A DNA stretch of 64,000 bases from positions 7,068,001 through 7,132,000 of the forward strand of contig CM035233.1 of assembly GCA_020226215.1 (NCBI GenBank). Direction: 5' to 3'. A program made the position numbers and the translations under genes. This document shows positions 1 through 14,125 of the stretch, in pieces. The DNA is from Sindora glabra (lineage: Eukaryota > Streptophyta > Magnoliopsida > Fabales > Fabaceae). The notes beneath the pieces were generated by a model. That model did no database searches. It was not told where the DNA came from and saw only the letters and a program-made list of their open reading frames with translations. Each line of letters begins with the position of its first letter. Position 1 is the stretch's first letter.

Positions 1-264
1 TACTTGTCGGGTGTGCTATTTGTTCATCTTCTTGCATACTCTCATACTTTGAAGCTGAAAATGGATATTGACTTATTCATCAAAGGGTTTTTGGAGGTCA
101 TCATCTCCTAAGTACCTCTTTGCAAGAAAGAAATAAACCATCATTTGCCACCTTCATCGTCTAGTCGATAGACAATCAACCTCCATAGTGGAAAAAGCTT
201 CACAATCTAACCTTATAATACAGAAATGTATTTCTAACCACTGGTGTCTAACTTTAAAACTATT

Positions 265-270
265 TTTATT
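265..270 (-). terminator. Candidate poly(A) signal of the OVA1-type gene
   Basis: An AATAAA on the minus strand lies about 210 nt after the TAG stop (480-482), a normal plant 3' UTR length. Plant poly(A) signals are loose and the region is AT-rich, so the assignment is weak. Confidence 0.3.
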
Positions 271-479
271 ACAAGAAAGGGGGAAATGTTACATTAAAAT
301 GGAAGATACAGAAAATTAGAAATAAGTGTACCCAGATATTCTTCACTTTTTCCTTTTGAATTTTTTTAGGACCATTTACTAACCAGTATTTTTGTCGAAA
401 ATTATGAATCGTTAGAGAAACATTCCAGCGGAACAGGTGGAGTAGAACATAAATCTCGAGATAGATCTGAAATGGGTTT

Positions 480-929
480 CTAAGCTTCTGCAACCTCTTG
501 AACTTGAGTCAATTTCCGTTTAGTTTTCACGGTCTTTTCAGCTACTTTCCTCTTTTCCTCCACTTCCCCTGGGTTTTCAATCCTTGCAAATACTGGTTTA
601 GGTTGAGCCATGACCTGGCCACCCTTAAGCCCACCCCACTTCGTGTCCCCCTTCAAGGTAAAACTAAGTTATATCAGACAGCAGAGCAAAATAGTCGAAA
701 ACTATGAATCTGCCTCCTAAGTGTAACAGTGTAAGTGCGTTCATATGTGCATGAGTGCACACTAGGTCTATTAGTCACACTTAATCTAATCTAATTTAAA
801 TTAGCTTTACTTATTCATTAATCTCACATGTACATGGTGCAACGAGCAAGACTAATAAATAAAAATAAATATGTCTAACATTACTCATGGCATGCTTGTG
901 TGTGTGTACGCCCAGGCATGTATATGGGC

Positions 930-963
<34 letters not shown>

Positions 964-3900
964 CAAGTTGCTGCATCAAATTGATCCCGGGAATAGCCCA
1001 GTTGTGCATAGACTCTCCAACTCAAGCTTGGTGTGATAGGGGATAGTGCGACTGCAATAATCCTCACTGTCTCTAATATAACAACAAGGTCCTGTTTTCA
1101 AAATCATTGGAAAATCCTGATTAGGCATTGCCCATCTTTAACAGCAGCAAAGGTAAATGACGTGCAATTTCAAAGCCAGTGGCAAAACAAAATCCAGTTT
1201 CTGATGATGATTTATAGACAGGCAAGCTTATTGATGATCTTAAGTCAACAGACATGAAAAACAGTTCAATTTCTATTTCTGTTACTTGTGTAAATCAAGA
1301 TCAATGATTTGCATAACAGGTTTGAAGTAATTACCTTAGCGGCTGCATCAGAAGCAGAACCCCCCTGCTTAAAAAGAGACCATGGTGCACGTTCATCCAT
1401 ATAGGAATTACCAGCATTGCCGATCTCTATCACAGCCTCACAAGCTGATGACAATGAGAGATCCTCATAGTGAATTCGAGCTTTGTCAACCTATACATGT
1501 AGACAGCAATGAACCTGTGTGACAACTGACAAATGCACCACCCACCAAGTGTTTATTTAACATGCCAAGAGGTTATTTGATATGACAGAACCATAATTCA
1601 GAACAAAAACGAAGGGTTGGTCTGGCTCTGTTTTGAAACAATTATGAGAAGATAAAAAACACTAACTTGATCTGTTTGCTGCATAATCCTACAGAAGTAC
1701 ATAACAATCTCTTGTAAAGGACCCTTAGATACGTAGTTCTATTTAGTCTCCAATGATGCATCAGGTTAAATCGTTGTCATTTTATCTTCTTTTCCTCTAT
1801 CTAGATAGTTTAAACCAATTGCAGTGGATTTTTATCTTGACATGTCCAAATACCTAAAGAACACATTATAGGATGAGTTATAAAGCATCCACTTACAAGT
1901 CAACGGTCCAAAAAGAATCCAAATTCTTATAAATTTTATTGTTAAGAAGCAATTGCAAATGGAAAACAAAAATGTGAGGTGATTTTGTCAAGTGAAAATA
2001 ATTGTGCATATTTTGGCACTCCAGTTTGAATTTTTATTATTGTCAAACGAGCAACAGACATTTACAACAAAAATTTAACTTATATATGTTGTGATGTGGA
2101 CCTAAAACCCAGATAACTTACATTTCACTTGAATTTCATCTATGGAAAATGATATATTATTAATTTCATCCATTAAAGTGCGGCAGAAAGCCACACAGAA
2201 ACAGTTATAATAGTAACTTGGAGAAAAAGAAGCAGCTACTTATACGGATAATGCTCTTCTACGGGTCAAACATCAGGGAAAGACAATGGAAAAGAGCAGA
2301 TATAGTCTGGCTGGGTATGAACAGCCTTCGGCACCCAGGTAACCACCAGGTAAACAGATAAGTCAGAAAGGAATTCCATAGTTTTATTTTAATTAAATGA
2401 AAAGTAATGTAGTTTCAATCTTCTGCTGTCATGGAAAACACAAATATAGATATATTATCCTAGACAATTACCAGTTTCTCTACATTGTCCTCGAATGCAT
2501 TTCCTTCAGCAGCAATACAGGAATCCACCACCAAAGTTGATTGGCAGTTCTTCTTTAGAAGTCCAAGGGTACGATTCAAAAGATTTCCTGCCAAATAGTT
2601 ATGGTAATGTGTGACACGCTTGGCTTAGGTATCTTAAAGTCAAGGACCAGTGCAATTTAGTTTTAGTTGACGTTACCAACCAAGGAAACAAGATTGAAAG
2701 TACCTATGGTATTGGCAAGATGTGCATTGACAATATTGACGAAGCGTTCCTCTGAATAGTCGCCGTCATTGCCAAACTCCACCTCCCTGAGGAAGAAGTA
2801 TCTAACTGCATCTGTCCCAAATCTATCAACCAATTCATTGGGTTCAAGTGTATTCCCCAGTGACTTGCCCATTTTCATGCCATCCTAACATTTTTCAAAA
2901 TAAAAAGCATCGCTGCATGAAATAAAATTAACTATAAGAAGCAGATTCATAAAATTATTTCTATTTTGCCCTCCACAAACTCCTAAAATTAGTTAAACTG
3001 GTAGAAGAAATGTGACTGTGGTCATTGTAATTATATAAGAAGAATCTAGTCTTATATCCGTCAAGGTTTTCTTGTCCTGTGCATTTTTTTAATTTTCTTA
3101 TACCTTCTACACATATGTCTATAATACATTGTAGCCTATCCCCACCAAACAAAGTCAGGCCTTCGTAATCTCTCTCTGTTCTTTACAGTCATCTAGCTAG
3201 TAATCACTATTTCGTTCAACATGATTGTGCTTCGCAAAAGCCATGTACTTTGTATTTTACACCTAAATTGTGGAAGAGTTCGAAGCAATTATATATACCC
3301 AAAATCAAAACACTGCTACCTGCAGTGGATCTCATTGCGGCTTCTAGCAGCACAAAGAAGACGAACAAGTTAAAGAAGAATTACATGCACAAACAAATGC
3401 CCCAATGGTAGAACAGTGAAAGCCATCATGAACGCTTTTATAAAAGGCTGTCAGACTTTTGACATGAAGAAGCCACAAAAGTAAATTCCTCATTCTTACA
3501 TTATGATCCAGGTTATTTTGCAGTTTGAATTATCAAATTTAATTCCAATTCCAATTTATTATATACCCTTTGTCACTCCCTTGTCTCAGCCTCTACAAAT
3601 TCTATTTTCCAGAAAGACCAATTCCAGAATTAGAGTACCCAATTTCAGATTCAGATAACGATAAATTTATTTGTCAGGTACCTCAAGAATAGATGTAAAA
3701 ATGATTATGTTCAAATACAAATACCTTTTTCAAGAATCCATGGCCAAACACCTTCTTGGGAAGATTTAGACCAGCTGACATTAGCATAGCTGGCCAATAA
3801 ACTGCATGGAAACGTAGAATATCCTACACCATAACAAAAACTTTAGTGAAAAAGTAGAAAGTGAATGTTTTGCACAGGCAATAAAATATTGCCTCTCTTT

Positions 3901-6900
3901 TTTCACCGGGAAAGTTGAAACACCTAGGGAATTTGTTCTTGTTCAGAATCAATGGAATCTGAAATCAATACTTTGATCACCAAAAGATAAAGAGTGCAGA
4001 AAAAGCAGAGTCTCATGAAAAATAACCCCCCCCCACCACCAAAAAATAAATGAATAACACTCTAGAGTGGATGGAGAGATGTACTAGGTAGGGATAGAGG
4101 TCAAGATGCAACCATCATGTGGTGAAAAATTGAAACTTTCGGGAGCATCCTTATAGAGTCTTACACACAATAAAGTTGTTCGAGGCAGATGAGAATGGTA
4201 AGATCACCAGCCAAAAGAAACAAAAGAAAAGAAAGAAAAAGTTACAACTGTGATACTTCACTAACCATTTTACAAGAGAAACCCATTTTATGTGATTTCA
4301 AATCTTCCACTTGTTAGAAAGAAAAAATACGATTTCTTCCTCCAAGAAAAAAAAGGGGGAAGGAATGAAGAAAAGTGCCATACCTTACCAATCAAGTGAA
4401 GTGCAGCTGGCCAACCTGAAGAAACAGCATTTAGTAAATCATGCTCATCCTTGTCATCAGATAGTGCTGATATATACCTGCACACATCAAAAATTTTTTT
4501 TTTTTTTTTGGGGTGGGGATCATTTAATAGAGAAGCATCAAGGATATCCCCAAAAGACATTTCACACAAATAGCTGTCCATAAGTCAACTGTTTGTGCAT
4601 ATTATTAGCTTGTTAGCACTTTGCAGTGATAATGAAACTACCCAAATTGCAACAAACGGGGAGTTGAAGCACCAAGGAAACCTAGAGAAGTACTAAATAA
4701 AGTGAAAAACTTACCCTAACAAAGCATCAAACCAGACATATATAGTCTGAGTCTTGTCATTAGGAACAGGGATGCCCCAATCAACTGATGCTCGGGATAC
4801 GGAAAAGTCCCTCAGACCACTTTTTATCCAGCTTTGGACCTTAAAGATGTTTATATAAAAATAAATAAATTGATGAAGCATAAGATATTAACCAAAAAAA
4901 AAACCCTAAAATAGTATTTCCAAAAATGATAATATTTAGTTCTCCAGCTAGCTCTATAATCTAACAGCCAAACCAACTATACTGCATTGTTTCCAACTTT
5001 TGTACTTGGGGAACAGAGGGGTGGAGCGTTCTTTGAAGCAAGTCTAATGACAACCCTGTCATTTGCATTAGAATTTGTTAAGTTCCTTTCAAAACTCATT
5101 TTGAACCAGAACTTGACTTCAATATAATAAAGTTCAAATTTCTATCTGATCAACCCAATAGTGTCGTATAATCCATGTAACCGACCTCACTTAGTGGGAC
5201 AGCTTTATTGTTGTTGTTGTTGTTCTATCTAATCAACATCTCATACATTGGGTTTAAGGTTTAAAACAAAACAAGAATACAGAATTAATTTCATATTAAA
5301 TGAATATTCCACTCAAAAACTTACAATCTTTTGTATCCATAGCCAAATTTCAGAGTTTAAAACTGGAAGTTGGGTTTCCCTCAAGACATACTACTATCAT
5401 ACAACTAAAAACAATCCACTCATGGTAATATGATGGAAGACCTTGACATCATCTTTTAAAGTATTAGAAAAGGCATCTCAAGGGTTGGTTTGGTACGTGC
5501 CTGATCAGGGGACCCTTTTGTGGACATTAATTAGGCGTTTTCAGTCCAGGGGTAATATTGTAACTTCGAAGTTTCTAATTTATTAGTTTTGTAATACTTT
5601 ATTAATTTTCATATTTTATGGTCAAGAGTTGTACTGGGGCATGTATTTTGTTATTTAGGAGTTTAAGAGTCTATTTTCAGTTTGAGGTTTACAATTATTT
5701 TTGAGAAAGATTGCTTCTTCCTGGGGAATAAGCTACCAGGGTCTATTTAAACAGTTGTGAGGATTTCTTTTAGAATATATTCAGCTTATTAGAATTTCAG
5801 CAAATATGGTTGTTTCTTGGTTGCGTGGTGGAACTAATTCACAGGTTTGATGCCTATGGAACCCTAGGTGTGACTCCTAGGTCATTTTCATTTTCTTCTC
5901 AATTTTCCTCTAATTTTTCAATATTCTAAAGCTGCCAGACCTGACCTCCATATATATGCTTGTTAGTTTCATTCATTCTGTTTAATGGCCTTCGATTTCA
6001 AAGCATAATAATGGAACTGTGCTTTTAATTTTTCTTAGCACATGTAAAACTATGAATTAAATATGTGTATCAACTTAGAAAGAAATTTGCTGGAGGGCTA
6101 GGTATGGATGCAAAACTATCTTAAACATGATGCGTACAAACAGGGTACAAGCAACACTTGCGGCTCATCACCACAAGGCTAGACAATAGAAACTATTGAA
6201 AAACTCAACCCCGTGATGAAGATATGGCAGTTCCATTTCCCAGTCTTGTAACAGTTTGAAGGGAAACCTTATTTGCCTTGCTTATTGAGGAGCTACTCCA
6301 TTGGTATTGCAATTCTTAAGATATCAAATCTCACATTTATCAGACAAAATTTCCAGAACTGGCTTGACTACATAGTACAGCACAATATGATCTGTTGCTT
6401 GAAATTTAGACTCCAAAAATGGAAGGCATTAATATTATTAATGGCAGTTTAAAGCAATGCGCCTCATCAGCTCAAAATCAAAATGAAACATCATTCTTGA
6501 GTTGACATTGCAAAGTCCAACTAGCAGGGAGTGAATATATAAGCAATTAAATAATTATATTTTAACATAAAAATTATTTATAGATTCTAAAAAATTCATT
6601 AACTTACGGTCCTATACTTGAGAAACATACAATTTATAACAATTCTGCTCTATCTGTATTAATATTAGAAGTTTATAAACCCCCATTCTAAATTGTTTCT
6701 GGAAGTACAATACATAAGTTCTGAAGCAAAACACTTAATACAGTCATCATTTAAGGCAGTATAATAAAAATGCGATACAAAGAGAAACAGAGAAGACAGC
6801 AACAGATAGACAGATATTGGGATTTTAAATAATATAATACAAAAAGAAAAATGACTCCTAACGGTCTTACCTCATTTAAACGGAAAGAAGGTTGCACAAA

Positions 6901-9511
6901 ATTTGGATTTTGGTTCAAAGTTTCTTCCAATGATTTCTGATATTTTGACAATGCAAAGAAGTAATTGTCCTCTTTTCTAGATACACATGGCTTCAGGTGC
7001 ACAGGACAACGGTTATTATCAAGAAGTTCTTTCTCATCCTGCACCATATTGACAGTTAATGGCATTACACTTTTACAGTGAGAGTGAAATCGAGATGGTA
7101 AACCTTAAAAGAATGCAACAGCTATGTGTTATAACCTATAACCAGTGGAATCAAAATTTTGACTTCATCAAAGAAAATTATCTATCATCATATGAAACGA
7201 TAGTAAATGGATAGCTACCCAATGAAAATCATTATTAAGGGAAAGCTCATAAAAATAAAAAATAAAAATAACTGTTGCTAGCCCCAGAGCTCCCACCTTA
7301 TATTCCTCACAGTTGATGCAGTAAAGTCCCTCATAATCAGATCGATAAATGTCACCATTAGCAAGCACCCTAGAATAAAACTCCTTTACAATTGCTTCAT
7401 GTTTGGAATCAGTTGTTCTAATGAACTTGTCATAAGCAATATCTAACTGCAATTAGCAAGTAATAATAAAAGGGAATTAAAAAGTTGTGTAAACCAACAA
7501 TTGCATGTTCAACGATTAGCTAAAATAATCCACAAGGCAATTCTCATAAGAACATTACATCTTTCCAAAGTGTCTTATATTCTTCTGAAATTAAATCACA
7601 ATGCTTCCGAGGGGTGGAACCTTGAGCCATGGCAGCAGTTGCAATTTTCTCCCCATGCTCATCTGTGCCAGTAATAAATATTACTTTCTTTCCCCTTAGC
7701 CGCTGCCACAAGATAAAGTCACAAAATATATAAGCAACAAGAATATGCTTCAGAGAAACAGAAACACCTAGAGCATATGTAGATATCTCAGAATTTCATA
7801 CAAAAAGGCAGATCCATATGAGCTAACAGACATATGCCCAAAATTATTGACACTAAACAGGACCAAAGAAACATTTAGCTTTCTACTGGTATCAAAGGGT
7901 TAATGTTACTGGTCTACGTTTTCACTTTTGCATTTGAAGACTCATCACTCTTCAAAGGAATGCTAACTGAACTAATTTTAGATATATTATTTATTTAACA
8001 TCAGATATACCTCAGTCTTCTCCTCTTTTTCTAGATAAAATAAGAAGGCAATACAAGAGAAGACGCTTAATAACATAATGAAGGACAAGAAGTCCTCCTA
8101 CCTCCTAGGTAATACAAGAAAATAAAATAGAAGTTGAGAAGAAAAAACAGAAAAAAAATTTTTGCTAGCTCATCCATCAGTGTAAACCACCACCACCACC
8201 CCCCCCCCAAAAAAAAAAAAAAGGAAAGAGAAACCATAAGCTGAAACACAAAATTAGCCAGAGAGACAACTCTATCTTATAAAAGCTTTGAAGATACCCA
8301 GGCTAAAAGTTCTTGCATCAGGGTTCCAGCAAATGCATTGACCCCAGAAAACAAAGCACACTTCCATAAATATTACACCCCTTTATCCTTCCAAAAATCT
8401 TGATGATGAGTACAAAGAGTGTTCTGCAAAGTATCTAGAAAACAAGAAGATTGCTAGTTTTGACTGCTATACATAACATAAAGGTCAAGAGAAAAAGCAT
8501 TATATGACCTCAGCAGCTGATTTAAATCATTTCTCTTACCCCTTATGAATAGGAGCACATAATCTAAAGTCTGAACAAATACTACAAATACTTGGGGTGT
8601 CTTTACCTTTGAAAAAAAATAATTGGCAAAATCCAAACACCAGAGAGACAAAGAACATGTCTAAGTCAAATAACAAGTTTCTGATTTTCGAGTATAAGAA
8701 GGAGGAAGGTCCAAGGACCCCAGCCTTTTATCCTCGTAGATGAGTTATGAAAGGAATCCAACCAGGCGAGCAAAGCGGTTGAATGTGGCCTACCCCACGT
8801 ACTGGAGATACTAATTCCAAGAGATATAAGAACATTATAGATAAAGAAACCTGGCTATGAGAGTATAAAGCATGATGGGAAGATGGTAACACAGTTGCAA
8901 GGTATAAAAACAATGCATCTCTCTCATCTACTGACCCTCCGAAATACAATTTACAGAAGGTTCTAATTGATTTTGAAGATTTCTATGGCTAGAAGTATTG
9001 ACAACACCATTTCTAAACCCAACAGTGAAATTGATTATTCCATAGGAAAACGCCAAGTTCAAGTCCAATCAATCTGGTTTGTAATTATGTTTCACCCAAT
9101 TGCTTCCAAAGTGCACACAATTCTGAATTTCACCCAAATTTAAAAAGAAAAAAAAAGGAAAAAATTCGTTACAAACCAAAAGGGCATGTAGTAGAGCATG
9201 GAGCAAAACTTCACCTGAAACCGAGCAATGGCATCAGCAGCGATGGTGGTGTAAGCGCTACCCATATGGGGAGGGGCGTTGACATAGTACAAAGGGGTCG
9301 TTAAGACAAAGGGTTCCGTTGACTCATCATTTAGAATGGAATGATTCCTGCTGTTGCTAGTGCAGGTACAGAAGAAAGCACGCCGAGAATACGAGCTTTG
9401 AGAAAAATGCAAGCTGGGTTTGAAGTGGGCTATTCTGGTACGAAATGATAGTAGAGATGGACTGAGAAGACAAAGACCATTCTGTATAGAGTAGTTTATT
9501 CTTACTGCCAT
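480..9511 (-). CDS. OVA1: Methionine--tRNA ligase, chloroplast/mitochondrial (OVA1-type), 12 exons, complete
   Basis: Charges tRNA-Met with methionine in plastids and mitochondria; the family is class I, bacterial-type MetRS. Exons on the minus strand in transcript order: 9215-9511, 7559-7702, 7297-7446, 6871-7038, 4715-4839, 4384-4477, 3725-3823, 2704-2884, 2472-2587, 1335-1490, 963-1091, 480-650. They total 1830 nt, 609 residues plus TAG. All introns are GT-AG and phases match throughout, including the two split Gly codons. Residues 1-60 are rich in Ser, Arg and Phe with few acidic residues, as in a dual transit peptide. The HIGH motif is HMGS at 82-85; TGTDEHG follows in exon 2. Zinc ligands are Cys190, Cys193, Cys208 and Cys215. 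KMSKS appears as KMGKS at 363-367, the usual form in this plant clade. The anticodon-binding helical domain fills exons 8-11, and a Lys-rich tail closes exon 12. Length agrees with Arabidopsis OVA1 (about 616). The cytosolic enzyme is much longer and is excluded. Confidence 0.96.
932..961. repeat. (GA)15 microsatellite forming the donor side of OVA1 intron 11
   Basis: A perfect GA dinucleotide run. On the gene's strand it reads as (TC)15 and begins at the second base of the intron 11 donor: exon 11 ends in ACTTGG at 963 and the intron starts GTCTCT. The T of the donor GT is therefore the first base of the microsatellite, and donor positions +3 to +6 are fixed by the repeat. Confidence 0.9.
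5161..5224 (+). mobile_element. Au-like SINE, 3' end only, in OVA1 intron 4
   Basis: The block ATCCATGTAACCGACCTCAC, then TTAGTGGGAC and a run of GTT triplets, matches the characteristic 3' end of the widespread plant Au SINE as I remember it. Only the 3' part is visible; no pol III A and B boxes are found just upstream, so this looks like a 5'-truncated insertion. It lies antisense to the host gene within the 2.03 kb intron 4 (4840-6870). Confidence 0.7.
5480..5900 (+). repeat. Possible LTR-derived fragment in OVA1 intron 4
   Basis: This part of the 2.03 kb intron has an LTR-like order: a TATTTAAA box near 5744, a leader-like stretch, then a G-rich segment with the imperfect direct repeat CCCTAGGTGTGACTCCTAGG near 5862. 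I see no coding sequence and no target duplication. It may be a solo LTR or TRIM fragment; it could also be ordinary intron sequence. Confidence 0.25.
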
Positions 9512-9555
9512 TTCTCTAGAAGATTCAGAGACTCTGTCTCTCAGTGAGCATCAGT

Positions 9556-9564
9556 GTATATATG
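9556..9564 (-). promoter_or_regulatory. Putative TATA box of the OVA1-type gene
   Basis: Read on the minus strand there is a CATATATAC stretch about 45-53 bases upstream of the start codon at 9511. With usual plant spacing, transcription would start near 9525-9530, giving a 5' leader of only about 20 nt. The position is plausible, but short AT runs are common here, so this is a candidate only. Confidence 0.4.
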
Positions 9565-9599
9565 CAAGTTTTGCGAGTGAACTGTGAAGTCGCAAACAA

Positions 9600-11250
9600 A
9601 CTGCCTGGGGTTTTGTCTCTGAAGTCAGATGCAGCAGCGAGCGCGTTGATCGTTAGCCGAAGAGGAATTGACGGAGCCTTTATCAACGGATAACACTTCC
9701 ATTAGTATCTCCAACCCCTGTTTTGTCATCCAAGCATCCTTTTGGTATTAATTCTAAGAAGGATTTTAAAAAAATTAGGTACACAGATCCCTTCAAGTGT
9801 ATTAGACTATTGGGCCAATCGCCAATTTTTTCTTTTCTATGGATGAGACTTAAATTATTATTATCGTTTAATATATATAATATTTGGAGTTCCTATTTAC
9901 AATGTTGAAAGAAGAAAACGGAAAAAAGAGAGAGATGAGATAATAATGAGCTGAGCTAACTCAGGGTCTATTTATTTTCTATTTTTAAAAATAATTTTTT
10001 ATTTTTTATTTTTAAAAATTGAATAAACTGTTTGACAACATATTTTTAAAATTTATTTTTAAAAATTATTCTTTAAATATGTAATTTAAAAATGAGAAAA
10101 TAAAAATAATTTTGGGTTATTTTTTATTTTAAATATTAGTTTTATAATTAAATAAAATATTTTTCATTTATAATACTAATTACTCCCTATTCTTTATTTT
10201 TAATTAAAAACAGTTTTTAAAAAATAATTTTTAAAAACCCAAGAAAAAAAAATCTTAGGCTTCGTTTGACGCAGCTCATACTATAAGAGCTCAATGAGAA
10301 CTCATCCCTGTGAGTGCATGAAGTTTAATAATATAGAATAAGTTCTACAATTATGTCCAATCCCGTGTTTAACCGCAAACTTATAGTATAACATTATATG
10401 ATCTTATGGTTCTCATCCTACGGGTGTTATCCATATTGGACTTGTTATTTGATGGTTTGAATTTAAATCTAACTATTAGATATTTAATAGGATTTAAAAT
10501 TTGTAATACTATATTAAATTCATTAAAATCAAAATAAAATATCATAAATATTATAATATAATATTTTTGTATTTTATAACATAAATTTGTAATAATGTAT
10601 GAATTTATCTCTTGTATATTTTCAATGGGTCTTGGGTCCCTCTTAAATATTACATTCAATCTATTTAAATAACATATTTTATAATTAACATATTATAACA
10701 AAGTTAGTGCTATTATATATACAGGATACTATAATAATTTATTTAAAACAAATAATTTAAAAATATTTAAATTTACATTAAATTATAATGATGTTTTAAA
10801 ATAATATTTTTATTTTATAATATTAATTTATACAATATAAAAATATTTCATAAAAATATAAATGAATAAATAATAATTCATGAGTTGACCCAGCATAACT
10901 TTTATTTGATAAAAATAATAATAATACAACTCATATTTATATTAAAACTAATATAAATGAGTCAAAATAAGAATAAGTATAAATGAGAAAATATATATAA
11001 TTTATAATTGTTAGGTGTTATTAATATTAATAAAAATATTTTTATTTTCTATTAAAAATATTTAAATTTATATTTTTATTAATAGGTTCAAATGAGTCAA
11101 TTTTAAATCCTTTAATTATGTTTAACTAGGTCCTTAACAAGTTTGGATCCTTAATGAGTCCAAAGTAGCAAGTTTTCAATGGGTTCAGATCTAATTAAAG
11201 TTTGAGTTAAACCTATTCATATTCAATCCATTGCCCTCCCTTCACCAAAA
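9600..11250. repeat. AT-rich intergenic block with MITE-like relics
   Basis: No gene seen. From about 9963 to 10255 the sequence is built from TTTTTAAAAA-type runs whose two ends are loosely inverted, as in a decayed MITE. From about 10257 a GGCTTCGTTTG start resembles a plant transposon end. The stretch closing at about 11230 with GGGTTCAGATCTAATTAAAG and CCATTGCCCTCCC resembles the end of decayed hAT-type non-autonomous elements. No target duplications could be defined. Confidence 0.35.
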
Positions 11251-13480
11251 TAAAAACACTCTCTCCCTTTTCTATCTTCTCCGAGGAAAAACTAATCCAC
11301 AATCCATCATATTCCATTCAATCTAGACAAAGTAATGAGTTCTATTCTTTTATCTCTATGAGATTTCTCTTCTACTTTTCTCTTTAGATTTTGAATGAAT
11401 AACGATTTTGGTTTCAAATGGGATTTTGGAACCTCCACTCTAAGTTCTTGATATTTGATGTTTAAGAATAAGTAAACCATCACTTCCTCTACTATTACCT
11501 CCTCTTATGGCTATAAGTGAACATTTTAATTAATTTTGTATGTATATTTAATTCTCTAAGAAATTAATGAAAATCATCATTACTCTATTTAGGGTAATCC
11601 TATTAATGAAAATTAAGGTAAAAGAATTAATTTTTTTGAACTTAATACATACAAAGAGAATAAGAACTCTTAATTCCATTTCCATTTCTCGATTATGCTA
11701 AACCAAATAACCCTTAGAATAGTATCTTAAGAATCAATTTTGTATTTTGTATTATAAAGATTTAGGGAAAGAAAAATAATAAAATATTGATAACCATAAT
11801 GTTAGAAATTCTTGAAATTGTGTAGTAGAAACTTTTAAGTATTTGGAAGATCTATAGAACCACTTGTGAATGACTTTTAAATACAAAATAATTATTGGAG
11901 GGTAAACCAAGAGAAAAGAAGAATTAAGAAGAAGTTACACTTCTTGCTTTCCATTTTTTTACCCCTCTCGGCCTCCTACCCTTCTCTTTTTTCTTAAGAA
12001 AAAGTAATCTTTCACTCCTATTTCCTATTTCATTCTTCTCTTTTTTCTTCATAAAAAGCAATCCTTCACTTCATATTCCTCATTCTTATCCTCCCATCAA
12101 GCCATAAGCTATCTTTTGAAAAAGAAAGTTTAACTTCATCTTCCTTCTTCTTTCATCAATGTTAGAAAATTCATGATTTTCAATTCCTAAGGAATTTGAT
12201 GACTTAATTCCTTCAATTACTTCCTTCCTCATGAAAAACCTAAATTTGTTTGTAGTTAAGAGAAACTTGAGATAAGTTGTGCCATAACCTAGAATCCTTG
12301 TTTTGATGTTAGAGACTCAAATCATCTCAATTTTGACTCCTAAATCCCTTCCTTCAAAGGAGGTAATTGACATTTTACTTTGCTTGAAATTATTAAGTTT
12401 CTTGAAATTTAGGAAATATAAGGTTTTAAGGAATGTTGAATGATTTTATGTTGTGGACTTTGAAAATAGGATTTTTATGATGGATCATGTTGTGTTAAAG
12501 TGTTTATAATGAAATTTAGTAATTTGGTTGAAAGACTTAAGGGTATAAGTGAAACCCTCTTACACCCTCTTTAAGATATAGTAAATTAGAATTTTATTTT
12601 GTGACCAAAAAATTGAGATGACCTATATGCTCTAGTTTGAAATGGAATTTATACATGTGATTAGGAAAGATTTTGATGAACATAAAAGATTTAATGGGTA
12701 AAATAAAAAAATTTTGTAAGTTTAAAAAGAAAGATTCCATAAGAAAAGGATAAGGAAAAGTGAGTAGAATGATAAAGTTTAAAGTTCTAAGTTATTGTAA
12801 TTGATTATGTAAGTATAAAGGAGATCTAGGGGACATTTTCAAAAATATTCCCACTCATTATTCCTTATTTTTTGCTATATATTAGTCAATCCCTCTTAAT
12901 CGTTATAGTTTCCTTAACATTTCTTATACAAACACTTTTTATTCCTCTTATCCTTCTTAATTCCTCTTTTTTTTCTTCAAATTTGGTAAGAAAATATGTA
13001 ATCTTTTTCAAATTATTCATCAAATCAAGGTAAGAACCTTTTCCCTACCTAATTATCTTTTCTTCTTCTTGAGGGTAGATAAAGATTAAGGTTACTTCTA
13101 ATTCTAAAAAGGAAATAGAACCCTAGCTGATGATCTTTTGATTTTGATGTGATTAGACTCAAAGAACATTAAATCTAATCTCTTAGCATCCTTCTACATG
13201 TGAAATGAGTCAATATTCTGGCCTAAATTAATTGATTTTGAAAGGAATTAGTTTGAATATCATATTTTGTATTATTCTTGAATTTAAGTTTGATTTCTTG
13301 ACTAATGTGTTAAACAAAGGAATTGGTTGAACTAAACGATAGTATTATATTAAATGAAGTAATGTAAGGCTATATTTATAATTGCATGAGGTATGGTTGA
13401 ATAATAAGCATTGGAGTGTTAAATTTCTCAAATGAACAATGAAAATTTTTTGGAAAATGTGAAATGTTCATATGGGATAT

Positions 13481-13738
13481 GCTTCACAAAGCACTTCTTA
13501 AACCCATATTTCACTAGTAAAGAAGTCATTTCAAAGTGCTTCCATATAAAAAATGTTATTAAAAGTTAAAAAATGCTTCTAAAATACTTCTTAAGCTCAT
13601 ATTTTATTGGTCAAAAAGTCATTCATGAAGTACTTCCCCATTTCAAAGTGCTATTAGAAGTCAAAAAGTCCTTCACAAAGTATATCTCAAGCTCAAAGTT
13701 CACTAGCTAGGAAATCATTCATGAAGTACTTCCCCTAT
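13481..13738. repeat. Tandem repeat, about 95-bp unit, about 2.7 copies
   Basis: Three successive units start with variants of GCTTCACAAAGCACTTCTTA and contain GAAGTACTTCCCC-type segments. The units are strongly diverged from one another. They lie inside the gypsy-type LTR sequence and are probably part of its U3 region. Confidence 0.6.
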
Positions 13739-14125
13739 CTTTTTTTGTAAACTAATTATTGTTTCAACTAGAACTTCTTATTTAAAAAAAATGATCTAAA
13801 CGTGGAATTAACTTATGGACATCACTAATAATATTTACTTGCTTTGCAACATACATATAGATAATATGAATTAAATTATCAAAATTCTAATGTATATAAA
13901 ATGTTTAGAACTCTATCATGCATAAAATGATGGTAAATAATATGATTGAGTTTGCTTGTTTAATTATAAGATGAAATGACTCTTAGATATGACGTTATAC
14001 ATGATATGTGATAAGATTGAATTTACTTATGCATTTATGAGGTGAAATGAAATAAGTGGTCATGAATTAAGGCATGGCATTGCTATAAGAATATGATGAA
14101 ACATAATATGACTTAAGATATGAAA

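Noticed and set aside
8067..8949. Minus-strand frames within OVA1 intron 1 considered as extra exons
   Set aside because: Exon 1 (ending 9215) and exon 2 (starting 7702) join in phase and complete the conserved Rossmann-fold sequence; nothing is missing between them. These frames come from poly-T/poly-C runs and low-complexity sequence.
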